A DNA stretch of 64,000 nt from Paracentrotus lividus (taxonomy: Eukaryota; Echinodermata; Echinoidea; Camarodonta; Echinidae): the NCBI GenBank assembly GCA_940671915.1, contig CALNVZ010002974.1, positions 36,696,560 through 36,760,559 on the forward strand, in the 5' to 3' direction. The translations under genes were made by a program, and so were the position numbers. This document shows, piece by piece, positions 36,801 to 50,300 of the stretch. Numbering within the stretch: the first letter of the stretch is position 1; the number at the start of each line of letters is the position of its first letter. Under the pieces are notes generated by a model. The model was not told where the DNA came from, made no database searches, and saw only the letters and a list, made by a program, of their open reading frames with translations.

Positions 36801-39800
36801 AGATATAAGTTATGATATCATAAATGGGCCATGGGCTAAGTATATAAGGCTGCCTGTTGACTTTCCAACAAAGTTTAGGTATCACTTTGACAATCACATC
36901 GATGCACAAGACTTGACACCTGGTGGATACGGATTATACTTCAATAATTCAAGATGTATTAGCAATCAACTGTCCGATGTTATTTTCAGTGAGGACCTTG
37001 ATGTGACCATTGAATTCCTGTTCTTTCCCTTTGACAGTGAACCAGGTTGTTTGTTCTCATACCTGGACCTCTCTGGTAGCAATTTCTTGGCTGTGACCAT
37101 TGATATAACCTTACACATTCATGCATCTTCATCTCCGGTCATTGATACAGGCATCCAACCTGACATTGGTCACTGGGGTTTCATATCCTTAGCATATCAC
37201 AGAGAAATAGGAGGCTGTACCATTGTTTATGTGAGCAACAACCAAAATATGAGTGGGGGGTCATTTGATATCGGGACAGGATACTTCTTAACAGGAAGTA
37301 ATGTTGCTTTTGGCACCTGGCAAAGCAATTCAGATTTTGAATACCCATATGCAACTGCATTCCAGGGTCACATGGACGAAATTCGAATTTGGAAAAGAAC
37401 ATTTGATCTGACAACAATATGGCATAATGTAAACCTTAACATCGAAAGTGAAACTTCTGAGCTTGTCGCTCTTTGGAAGTTTAATGAAGGAGAAGGAACA
37501 AAGGCCACAGACATAATCAGCCAAACTCAACTCCAGTTTTCAAACAATGAAGGACCATTCTTTGCACTTTGTGGTGCCCCAATTGATTCTAGTGCCAAAA
37601 CATTTAACTACCTTGAGGTTTACAACAGATACAAAAGTTCAGATTCAAAACAAGAAATATATGACCATTGTGCAGAAATAATCTTTGATTTAGACTTGAT
37701 TTATGCATGCAGTTTTTTAGGTAGTTCTGTTTCTCAGTTTTTCCTGCAGAATTGCTTCTATGACTCCTCTCTATCCCCAGACAATCTTTTATCATATGTA
37801 AATGCAAGACTTTACTCCTCGTATTGTGCAGCAGCTTTAGAACTAGAAGAATCGCCTAAGACTGAATTGTGCTACAAGGCTAGTAGCCACCCTGATACTT
37901 TCTTTGCCCTTGGTTGCACCGAAGTAGGTTCTTGTCAATTTGGAAAATTAGACATTTCTACGGCCAAATGTGTTTGTCTCCAGGGATACTGGGGCATAGA
38001 CTGTTCAGGTGTCTGTCCCGGTGGATATGAAAACCCATGCAACAGTATTGGTTATTGTGATAGAGATACAGGAGACTGTCATTGTCCCTTGACCTGGTCT
38101 TCAGAGAGTAACTGCACTGAATGTGCGAGTGCCTGGACTGGGGACAATTGTGATGTAGCGCTTCCTTTACCTAATGCTGGGGACACCAACAATACCTGCA
38201 GTGTCTTTGGTCAGGGTCATATCTTGAACTTTGATGGGGTTCATTTTGACTTCAAGGAGTTTGGGGAGTATAGACTTGTCCATGACTCCTCCTTTGAAAT
38301 TCAAGCACGAATCGTTCCTTGCTATAATTACTCTTCCTGCATCACAGCGATTGCCGTCTCCTACAACACTGACACGTTCATCATTCGGGCAGGATATACG
38401 TCTCAGAGCAAAGCTCTCTTTTGGTTTAGGGAACAGCAGATGGAGTTGGAAGATATAGAAGAGACCATTGGAGATGTTATTGTAAAACGCATGGCTTCCC
38501 TTGAATATGAGCTGAAGGCTCTCGATCACACCTGGGCAGCCCATGTCCGTATAGTTGATCGTTATCTTAATATCATGATAACTAGGGGAAGTGAATGTTC
38601 TACTGCTGCAGGAATATGTGGTTCTTGTGATGATAACATAACAAATGACATTCTCACAGTTGAAGAAGGGAGACGGTTGTGGCAAACTCAAGGACTTTCA
38701 TTGTTTTCACCGATGTTTAATTTAACCGAATACAATGAATTGGAATTCAGTACCGGAAGTGGTTATGCTTTGTTCTACGACAGCACATTTCTTCAATCAG
38801 AAACTTTAGATCTAGATTTACAGGGTGTAGTTTCGTTTGAGTTCTACTTCAAAACAGAAACTAATCAAGGTGTTATAATGTCATGTGGATCAAGAATTAC
38901 ATTTTCGATCTACCTTGACATGACTCTACAGATTATAATAGGCACAACCCACATCGATACAGCAGTAGTTCCTTTCCCTCAATGGAACCATATCATCTTG
39001 GTGATGAATCCTTCTGATCAACTAGAGACATTTACACTAGGGTTGATTGTCATTGACTCTGAAGGATTAAATAGAACATGGGAAGGATCTATCAGTGAAG
39101 ATCCTTTTGCCTCAAGTTTTTATATTGTCTTTGGTCGATGGCTGCCAGGGGATGAAACTTACCTTCCGTCTCCTGTATCACAGCCATTCCGTGGATCCAT
39201 TGATGAATTTTGCATCTGGAAGAGGGAACTTGTACTTACAGAAGTTCTTTCAAGGATAGGCAAAAGTATTCTTCCAGGTGTATCTGATCTTGTAGCTCTG
39301 TGGAAGTTTGATGAAGGTCAGGGATATGAGGCAAAGGACGTAGTTCAGCAGAAGGTCTTCAACTTTCAAAGATTCTCATGGACTATTACAACACCCATAT
39401 GGCAGTTTTCATCAGCGCCTATCGACCTGTACACCCCCTCTTACATCTTACATAATCCGAACGAATGGTCTCAGTCCTGTGTACAATATTTTGCAACCAT
39501 CAGTAGCCAGTGTCCGTCTCTCTCAGGGCACCTAGATGTGTACATAGTGGCTTGTGCAAGAGACTATGCTTTATCTAATTCAGAGTATGCAAGACTTGGA
39601 ATAGTTTTGTCCTATTCAGATATCTGCTCTCAGAGTACAGATTCCATTCAAGTATGGCCTGCACAGAGTCTATGTAATTCTTTTGATGTTTATTTCCCTC
39701 TCTGGTACGGACCCTCATGTGAAAATCGGTGCCACTTTTCATCAGTGACCAGCTCACCAATATCAAACTGCACCTGCTCAAATGGGAGCTGGGGAGCAGA

Positions 39801-42800
39801 ATGTGGTTCTGTTTGTGAAGGAGGTTTGGCATCACCTTGCAATGATCATGGCACCTGTTCTTTAGAAAATGGAGCTTGTCAATGTGAAGCCAACTGGATG
39901 GGAAGCAGCTGCAGTGTGTGCAGCCCAGGTTGGTTTGGAAGTGACTGCTCTCTGACTGCCAGCAGACCTCCTGACAACCCTCTGTCAAGGTGTTCCATGT
40001 TCATCAATGGACACATTACAATGTTTGATGGCTCTGTCCTTGAATTCCCAGGTAACAATGACTTTGTATTCTACTCTTCCTCAGAGATTGACATTCAGAT
40101 AAGGCAAACTCCTTGCAATGGTTTATCATCATGCATCACAGCTGTATCATTGGCCACGGGGTCAAGCCATATGCTTTTATCTGCTCCTCAATCACAACGA
40201 TCTGATCCGCTCATCCTGGTGGATAATGTCACCATGGCATTGGAAACCAAAATACATGTTGGATCTACTGATTTCTTTCTCATGAGGGTGGCCGTTGGTC
40301 ACTCTGAAATTCGTGGACCTAACAACTTCCAGCTTAAAGTATTTAGTCCAGGTGCTTATTTCAATCTAGAGTTGTTACAAACAAGCTGTAGTACGTCATC
40401 TGGGCTCTGTGGTCCTTGTCAAGTTCTGCAAACATCATGTGATGATTCCCGGGCTCTATGTGCCATTTCTGATATTGGATTTGCTGCTTATGCATCACTA
40501 TACCCGTTGAGTTTTTCATTGACACAACAATACTGTGCTAGCTTCATAAGATATGGTCCCTCCAGTTTGATTTACACACAATTGGTTTCAGCAACAGAAA
40601 CTACCAACATTCCTGTCCTTAGAAGTACTGCTGGATATGCCTTGCAGTTCTATGAATCAGGAGTCACAAGCAATCCTCTGCCTAGTTATTTCTCAGCTGG
40701 GGAGAGCACCACGCTGCAGTGGTATTGCAGATTTACAGGAACTCCTGGTGGAACCTTGTTCTCTGCGTCAAGGACTCTGTCATTAGCAGTCACGGTGGGG
40801 GGTGATGGTACTTTCTGGATCCATACAGGACCAGAGTCTCAGACAACAGGTATCAGTGCTCCTCAGAATGACTGGTTGTTCATCTCAGTATCCTACTCAT
40901 CAAATGGTGGAAGGATTGTCTTCTACTGTACCCAGTCTTCAGGTGCTGTCTACACAGCCTCCCTGAGGGTCTCTGTCGGAGTGGAGTTTTTCAGCCCTGG
41001 AGTTGTTCTGGGAATTGGATCTTGGGTATTGCCCTCTACTGGTTATGTACCATTGCCTAGAAAACAGTTTCAGGGAATAATTGACAACTTTGTTATTAGG
41101 AAAAGAACATATGTGACACTCAATGAGGTACTTGTGACCTGGAAGCAGCAGATTTCTCCAAATGATGCTTCTGTTGCTCTCCTCTTGACTTTTGATGTTG
41201 GTAGTGGTGGTGTGTTTTATGATGCTGTATCTGGCCTTCCATGGCATATTCCTCAGAGTTCAGAAGGGAAACCATCCTGGGTTGTGTGTGATCTACCAAT
41301 CCTACCACAGTCAATTGAAGGAAGCTTTTCCCTCCAAGTTTCCTTCTCAGATGTGGCCTTTGAGATGGAAGCCAGGGCAGCATGTAGTGAGCAAATTTAC
41401 AATGGCCTTGTTAATCAAGTATGCAGTGACCTTGGTGAAGCAGCCCTCTATCACTACCAAGCATGCTTGAGCATATGTGCTGCCTCACAAAAACTTCGAC
41501 TTTCATTGGACAGTACTCTGGATTTTTCTAGTGGATGTGAGGATGTTTTATCTCTCCCTTCTTCACCTGCCCAACAACTCTGCCATGAATTCGCTGATGA
41601 GATCTCCTGGCCATATTCTGGAGAGGATTGCAGTCAGCGTTGTATCTTTGGAACTTACACGGACCAATGTGTTTGTTACTTAGGCTATTATGGAACTGAA
41701 TGTGACCGGGCCTGTCCTGGTAGCCCCAACAACACTTGCAACGGGCATGGTTCTTGCAATCCTGAGACGGGTCTATGTATGTGTGAACCGAACTGGCAGA
41801 CTGAAACTAACTGTACCACATGCTCTCCAGGATTTTCTGGAGGCGATTGTTCAATCGGTTTTGTTACCCCACCAAGCTCTACAACATCAATTGCTGTCAT
41901 CTGGCCTGACACAATCACCACTTTTGAAGGACTCCAGGTGCCCTATATCCCCATTGCAACACATTTCTTCTCTAGAGCTAGAGCTGCTGGATCAGGATTT
42001 AGTTTCTATTGTCACGTAAGTTTGAATAAGAGCTTCTGTTTGCCAAAATTGATAATTATCATTCACATTGCATCTTGTTTTAATTTGTTCTCATGAAAAT
42101 TTGTCTCTTGAAATAACCCATGAAATACTGTCTTGCAAATTGTTCAAAACAATCTATTTATTATTATCTTTATTTAGAAACACACGCAACTGCTGTGTGA
42201 TAAATAGTTCAAATCCTGCCTGGGCAGCCTATGTGGAAACCAAAATACATGTTGGATCTACAGATTTCTTCCTCATGAGGGTTGCCATTGGTCATTTTGA
42301 AATTCACGGACCATAGTTCGAATCCCACCCGGGCAGCCTATGATTTTTTTCATATCTGTCTGGCTCCTATATTTATCACACATCAGTTGCGTGTTTTTCT
42401 ACCAACATGCATGGTTTCTACCGTTGGAGACAAATCAACAAATTAATTGTCTATTTGGCTATTATTGACACATTATAGAGCAGTGTGGTAGGGAAAAATA
42501 ATTTTTTTTAAATATCTTCCACCAATATAGGTCACGCGAGTTCCATCTGCCATTTCTACTTTTACTTTGGGTCACAACAATCTACAGTTGACAATTCATC
42601 TTGTTACAAGTATAAGGTATGTGTTCATATCCTTACGTGTAAGTGGCCGAACCATACCAATTGATGACACCACCAGCCGTACCGATAACCGTGGCTATAC
42701 TTTTAACTTGGTTCATCCTTCACCCGACCACTATGAAGTTGAATGCTCCTCTGGTGTAAAATTGATAGTGATGGTTTCAGATGGTACACTTGGTGCAGAG

Positions 42801-44315
42801 CTCAGCGTGACTCCAGAAGCTTGCTGCTTGGGTGGTTTGTCATGGGGAGGACTCGCAGGAGTACCAGAATGCCAATGTCCTCTGAGAGTTTTCCAATCCT
42901 CAGGGCTGTTTGACGAATCAGACAGTGATGCATCCGTCATTGCAAAGGCAATGGTGTGGGAGATTACAGATACTAACGATACAAATGACTTAGTTTTACC
43001 AGGTGGCTATGCCGGCTTTTCTATTCAGCTGAAAAATTCACTGGTGTATGTTGACTTGGTTACTGCTGTCATTGGCAATACGATCACAATATCTATGAAT
43101 GTGAAGTTCTGTGGTCCAGGGTGCGGAGGTGTTATCTTTGCTTATGCTGGAACAACCACCTTCCTAGTGTCTTTGCAGTCCTCTATAACTATCCATGTGG
43201 ATGACACTGTCTACTCAACTGATCTTCAACCTAGCATTGGGAACTGGACCCAGGTCAGTTTGCTGTATGATAGACCCAGCCTCACTCTCCAAATCTATCT
43301 CCATGACTTGTCTGGCTATGCGGCATGGAGGAACCTCCAACTAGAGGTGGACATCCTCGAACCGCTTGGAAGTCTTGCTCTAGGTAACTGGCTTCCAGGA
43401 TCAACTGGATCGTCATACCAAGACCTTGGTGTATTCCAAGGAGACATTGATGAGCTTACTATCTGGGACAGGTAATACATATTTCATTTATTTTCTGTAA
43501 TATTGAACACATAACATTTGTTTAGGCAAGAATTAAAAAAATCAGGCGAAGAATAAAATGACCAACATCTCTAATGGGAAATAATGTTGAGGTGATAGTG
43601 CAACATATCAAAGATGAAAGTATATAGGATTACTGACAAATTTGTATACTGACTCTTTTTATATTTTCTTCTTTTTTAATAGTAATAATGACTGAGATAT
43701 GTGCTAACATCAATGTTTAGTTTAAGTAGATCTTACCCAAATCAAAACTAACACTCATTATGTTGTCAGTAGAAACCTGAACATGCTCGAAAGAAACATC
43801 AATTGATAAGTTTATCTTTTAAGTTATTGTCTTCTTAGTTCATGGGTGCATAACCTTCTTACCGGTACCAGTAAATCCTCTGTACTCATACTAAGAAACA
43901 AGAACCAATCCACTGAGAAATCTATGCCTATTTTACTCTCAAGTATATGTTGATATGACGACTGATATCATTTTTTGTTTAACATTCTCCCATTAAGGCT
44001 TTTCGATGAAGTTGAACTGCGGGCCCTTCTGAGAGCAAGTCCACTGCCCTGCTCAGTTTCCCTAGTAGCTCAATGGAGATTCGATGAAATAAATGGTATG
44101 TGTTATACCAGAAATATAGAGAACACTTTTAATGGCAGTCTCTAGTTAAACATGTATAATAGAGAAGTATCATGACTGGTGATGTTAAGGTTTCGGTTTG
44201 AACCTCAGCATCCGCACTTATGTCCTTATCAAGGCATTTTATCTACATGCTTCACCTGACTCAGGTGTTAACCCTAACTAGGCCGGGGTATTTTGGGAGT
44301 TGATATGGCCGGGGG

Positions 44316-44348
<33 letters not shown>

Positions 44349-47300
44349 GAGGGGCCCTCCCAGGTCCCCCCTCGAGATCTCGGCCGTTGACCGCGCAGTC
44401 ACGCCGAAAATTGGCATGCATGTCACCCGTGACCTAATCTACAAAGTTGTATAGTTATTTTTTCATGAAAATTGTTTTTTTAATTAATTATGCTAATTTA
44501 TGCATAATTAATATTGGAAATCATACTTTTTGCTCTAACTTCCTAAATACAGCTCCAAATGTGCTCATTTTTGGTGTAAATATTCTTTATAGCCTTCCTA
44601 TCAATTGTACTTGAAAAAAATTCCGGTATCACAATTAATTTCTTATGTATTTTATTGTTTTTTTAATTTCTTATGTATTTCTTTGTTTTTTCGACCTTTT
44701 TATTTTCATTGTTTTTTCTATGAAATTTGTTGGGGACAATTAAACAATCATAAAAAGCATATAATCAAATAATTTGAATCAGTAAAAGCAAAAATAATCA
44801 CTCATTTATGAATTTTAGCTGAAAACACATTTTGTATTGAATTTGTACATGAAATCACGTTTTTGAGCAATTTTGGGGCTGACGCACGTGTACAAAATTA
44901 TGCGTAACTCGCGAACCGGGTACCCGGACGTCGCAAATTTGGTCTTAAAAGATGCGGGAGACTTGGAGGAAAAAAGTCCTGCCACATCGCGGCGAGAGCT
45001 TTTCGCGTTGCGAACATATTGCGCGAAACGTTGAGGGGGGCCTGGGAGGCCCCCCCCCCCCCACGGCCTAGTTAGGGTTAAATGAGTACTCCGTAGGATG
45101 TTTCAGTTATGTCCATCTACCTGTATAAGATGAGAGCCTATTAGTATTATTATTATTTCTATTTCTACTAATGAACCTCCTAGATAGGAAATACAGGGTA
45201 ACGATGGAAAATATATGCCTGTTGAATCTAAAGAAACTTTTTGTGATTGTAGACCACAAGTGAGTAATACATATCAAAAGGCTATTTCAACCCAAGTTAT
45301 ATATGTGTAATAACCAAGTAGTAAACAAAATGTAAACAAAATGGTCATGGAATATATCAGCATCAGTAGTTTCGTCCCTTTTATACATCACTTGTGCAAT
45401 TGCTATAAATTCTGAAAAACAATTTCATAACCAGGATTCTAGATTATATTTTACAGTTTTCTTCAAAAGAGATACTAGTAGGCCTATTAATTTCTGCATG
45501 CAATTTCAATTTGGACGTTTCAGGGTCCTGGTTTGAAAATTATGACCCTTTTTAGTGTCAAACCTGCATTTCTTTCAACATACATTTTGTCAGGAGATGG
45601 CACAGTATTAGATTCCGTGTCGGGTGAACCAATGCACCTATCCTCACCTGGTTACCAACCCGCTGACCTTGTTACCTCCGACCTCATTCTGGATCGCCCT
45701 GGTTCGGGCATACCCCCATCGGACGACGCTTCTTCCGGCCTGCGAGGGACTGTGGTCATTGATGACAATGGTATCGCTATCTTTGACGACTGCGGACAAG
45801 AAACGTCTGTAGGGTCTTGGATTAAAGACTTCTGTTCTGATCTCCTCGCCTCTGGACCACTTGGAGAGTAAGCAGTTGATAGATTTCTTGAAATTTACCT
45901 GAATAGTGAATAGTGAAGCACAATGGAACTTCTTGAGAAAGAAAACATCTACTGTAATCGTGGAAATATTCGCGGTACATTAATTTTTGCGGATTACGTG
46001 CGAAGATCGGTAGGCGCGAATTTAAAAACGCATGAATATATGACCATTTTTTTTAAATGCATGTATTGGGTGCATTCAATTGCATGCTTACTAAAATGCA
46101 GCGCGAATTCAAAAACCTGTGGACATTCTTTGAGGCACTTTTTGTAGCATACTCTTGTTACAACATATTTTTAAAGCCCAGATATTGTTGATAATTTCAT
46201 CTACGTGTCACAAAAGTTTTGTTAAAATTAGATACTCTGTCATTAAAACCTTGCCCATGAATAAACGTTACATTATATTCTTTACATAACCTACAAGGAA
46301 CAGTATGCTGAAGCAGCCTCCAGCTTATCATTTTTGTTATATGTTGCTTTGCTTCATAGCAATGTATATGTTTTGGCCAATTAATTGTGTTGAGTGAACT
46401 CAATTGAAATGAAATTTAGACAGAAATATTTAGTTAAAACTACATGGAGGACATTCTTATGTAGTTTTTTAACTTTCAAATGCCAAACATAAGTTCTCAG
46501 GATATGCAACTGCTTCTTTCTACTGGTTTTCAAGATATTATAATTGTCCTTGTTTACCACAAAATCCTATCTATATATATTGGCAATCAACAAGTTTGGA
46601 AATCTTCAGGGTTTATGGCTCATAAATCATTTCTTTTTCTCCATACTTTGTTCTTACAGGGAATGCCAGCTGAGTCAGTCAGCCACAGTAGATGCCTATA
46701 CTGACTGTGTTACAGCCTGTGAGAACGAGAACACCACTGAAGCAGCTCTACCTGTCATCATCAGATATGCAGATTTCTGTCAGGCTACATTGTCCTTATC
46801 CTCCTGGCCAGCAAGAACACTCTGCAACAGGTTTGGGGATGCACTTTTCCCATTATGGATAGGAGATGACTGTGACATCCAGTGTATTTATGGTAACAAG
46901 GATCCCAATGACCGCAACATCTGCATCTGTGACACAGGCTATTGGAACATCTCTTGCGATGAAGTGTGTCCTGGTAGATCTAACAATCCTTGCAATGGGA
47001 TAGGGGTGTGCAACAGGTTGACAGGCATATGTGAATGTCCAATTAACTGGCAAGGTGCTCTGGATTGTTCTGCATGTACATCAGGATGGACTGGAGTAGG
47101 TTGCTCTTTAGCTAGGGTGCCAATCGGTGCCTATGCAAGAGTGAGGGTATCCTCTGTGGGCTTGTCTTTCATCACCACATTTACCGGCTATACCCTCCAG
47201 CTCACTTACATCAGGGAATATCAGCTCTTAGTTATTGCACAAACTCGATTTATTCTACAAGCCAAGTTTGTAAGATGTTTTACTAGAAGATCTTGCATGC

Positions 47301-50300
47301 AACATCTTGGTTTTCACTTTGGTGACAACAATGTCGGTTATGCCTCCATGACCATCAGTGCTGCAGAAAAACCTGGCGGATACATGACAGTACGACTCAA
47401 TGGAAGATCATTAGATCTTGATACTAATGTGATCTTTGGATCAGCTGGGTATGTCTTCACCCGACTGTCTCTGAATGAAATCCTGTGTATTGGTCCAGAT
47501 GGTTTGAAGTTGACTGTAAGATCATCTGGGTTGTTCATTACCCTATACACTGAACTTCCTGAAACACTATGTGCCATATCGCAAGGTCTTCTAGCAGGGG
47601 GATGCTGTAACTCAACCTCCAACTCCTCATTACCATTTGCAATTCCTGTGCAACCTCTCCAATGCCCTGACGTCAACTCTTCTGCTCTGCAACCAGCTGC
47701 TCTTGATAGCCTAGACCATACCTTCATCACAGCTGATGCGGCCCCTGCATGCCAGGATGGTCAAGCAATAGGATCATCTGACATTGATGAACTACTAGAA
47801 GCATGGGCACTAGGGGATTGTGAATCCATCATCAATTACCGTTCTGCATTAATCAAGGATCAAGAACGAATCGGTTTTAATCTCCGCTTCAGCCTTTCTG
47901 TCATATACACTCAGGATCTTCTTGTTATCACACCCACCAAGTACGATGTCACCTTTGACCTTTATGTTAAGCTCCTTGACCCTTCTGGTGTAATCTTGTC
48001 ATTCTCGCACTCCTCCACATTCTCACTTTATGTGAAAGACACTCTTCACATTGACCTGGGAGGTATCGTCTACGCTACAGCACTGAGACCACAACTCAAC
48101 GTATGGAGTAAGATCGTAGTGGTGTACACGGATTCAGACCACCACATCAACATATATCTCGTCACTGCAACTCAAGATGTATTGAGAGAAACTGTGAAAC
48201 TGATCAACCACCAAGATTTTTTCAGGCAGCCTGGATACCTGGCGCTAGGATCTTGGCTCCCAGGTTGGAATGATGTAGGTGTGTCTTCTCTACCCGGTCT
48301 GTCAGGACATATTGATGATTTACGGATATGGAACAGGTACACCTATGATATTCATAAACATATTCATTCAGGTGCTGGGTGGTGTTTTCACTAAGTTATT
48401 CGTAAGCTACGAACAACATTATGAACGACTGGTGACCATTTCTTGTGCTGATTTATTGAGAATGTAATTAGTATAGCACCCAAGAACATTTTCCAGTCAT
48501 TTGTAAACTCTCATAACTTTTCAAACGAATTGGTGAAACACATTCCTGGGGATTGTTTCTGTGATTTGCTAAATTTCATGAATGCTTGAATTATATTTTT
48601 CTAAAAATGCACATTTTTGCCATTACAAGATTTATATCACTAGCAAATAATTGGGTGACATGTAGTTGTTTCTTTGTTAGGTTTATGATCATATAATTGA
48701 TGTATATGATAAAAGCGGTAGGTTAGCTTACATATATCTGCTGTCAAAATAATTTTTAAAATGATTTTGAGAAATATTACTTGTTTTTATGGTAACATGT
48801 GTATTCACATGTCTGCCTATATACATTTTAGATTTAGACTTCCATTTCCTCAAGAAGAATATCTACTTATGAAGATTGTAGAAACTATGTGGTCGGCCGT
48901 TGGTGTTTAAATTTTAATAACAGATTAAATAGTTATTGAAATCTCTAAACCATTCATGTCAATTTTATTCATCTCTTTCCAGGGCTTTCTCTCCAGCTGC
49001 TGTAGCAACACTTTGGACTTCCTTCATTCCAGATGATACAGGCTTCTTGACAGCGTTTTGGCCTCTAGATGAAGGACAGGGAGATTTTGCTAAGGACACT
49101 ATCCAAGGGATCCATCTGACCATGCCAAGTGACCCATGGTTACCTCCTGTATGGGTGTCTTCAGATGCCATCATTTCGAGTGGATCTGCATCGTTACCAG
49201 ACAGACATTTAAATGCTAGTATTCACATTTGCTCTAGACTTTTCTTTTCAGACCCCTTATGGAGTGCATGTCAACCATTCCTAGGACCAACTACAGGTTC
49301 CTACCATGACCTGTGTCTTCAAGTAGCTGATGATGCAGGTGAAGAAGAAGCATACAGCATTGCCTTTACCTATGCTGATATTTGCCAAACTGTTTTGAAT
49401 CTGACTACATGGCCTGCAATACAACTCTGCAATGAGGTGCCAAACTTGAGAGCTGGAAGCCAGTGCAAGGATGATTGTATCAATGGGGTAGAAATCAGAG
49501 ACGTATGTACTTGTCATGAAGGCTTCTATGGCAACCAATGTGAACTTGTTTGTCCTGGTGGCTTTTTGACACCCTGCAGTCGGAATGGTGTATGTGATCT
49601 TCAAGGCCATTGCAGATGTGAGTTGAACTGGCAAGGCTCTGTGGATTGTGGCACATGTTCGACAGATTGGGAAGGTATTGAATGTACACTTGTGAGCTCA
49701 TCAGTATATACTTCTGTAGATGTTCATCACAGTCATTACAATGCTATACTAACTGTTTTTACCCACTACATAACCTTAGATGGACTTACATTGTACTTTG
49801 GAGCAGTAGGTGAATTCTACCTTCTAAGAACCCACACTTTCACACTGCAAGTACGCCAAGTCCCCTGCTTCATGCAAGGTACATGTGTGTCAGCCTTCGC
49901 AATCCACGCAGATGGAGACCAGATTGTTTTCCATGCACCATACAGCAGCGAAGAAGGGATAGTTCTTTGGCTAAACCGGAAAATAATTCCAATCAGCACA
50001 ACCAAGATTATGGTAACCCAGAATTGGGTTCTTCATCAGAATCGGCAAGGAAAGTATCTCCTTTCATCTGTTGCTGGAGGTTACTCCATCGATATTCAAG
50101 TCATTGGAATGTATCTGCAACTTAGCATTTCTGTACCTGAACAAAGCTGTCGGGAGTCTGAAGGATTACTTGGAACATGTAACATGGATGTTGATGATGA
50201 TCTTCCAGGAATTCTCAATGGCACAACCCAGCAAGACATCAATGGTGATATAGCCGACATGATGCGTGTGCCAATCAATGAGAGCTTTTTCGTACACAGC

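Noticed and set aside
42068-42316. Extra exon of the giant gene in intron 22
   Set aside because: The peptide duplicates exon 22 and lies inside a palindromic element. Joining exon 22 directly to exon 23 already gives a continuous VWFD-like part.
42195-42345. tRNA gene from the gttcgaatcc words
   Set aside because: Only B-box-like words are present. There is no cloverleaf with acceptor and anticodon stems; these are tRNA-derived repeat parts.
48337-48394. Extension of exon 26 to the stop at 48394
   Set aside because: The frame past the donor has no LamG-like sequence, while splicing to 48983 restores WPLDEGQG in phase.
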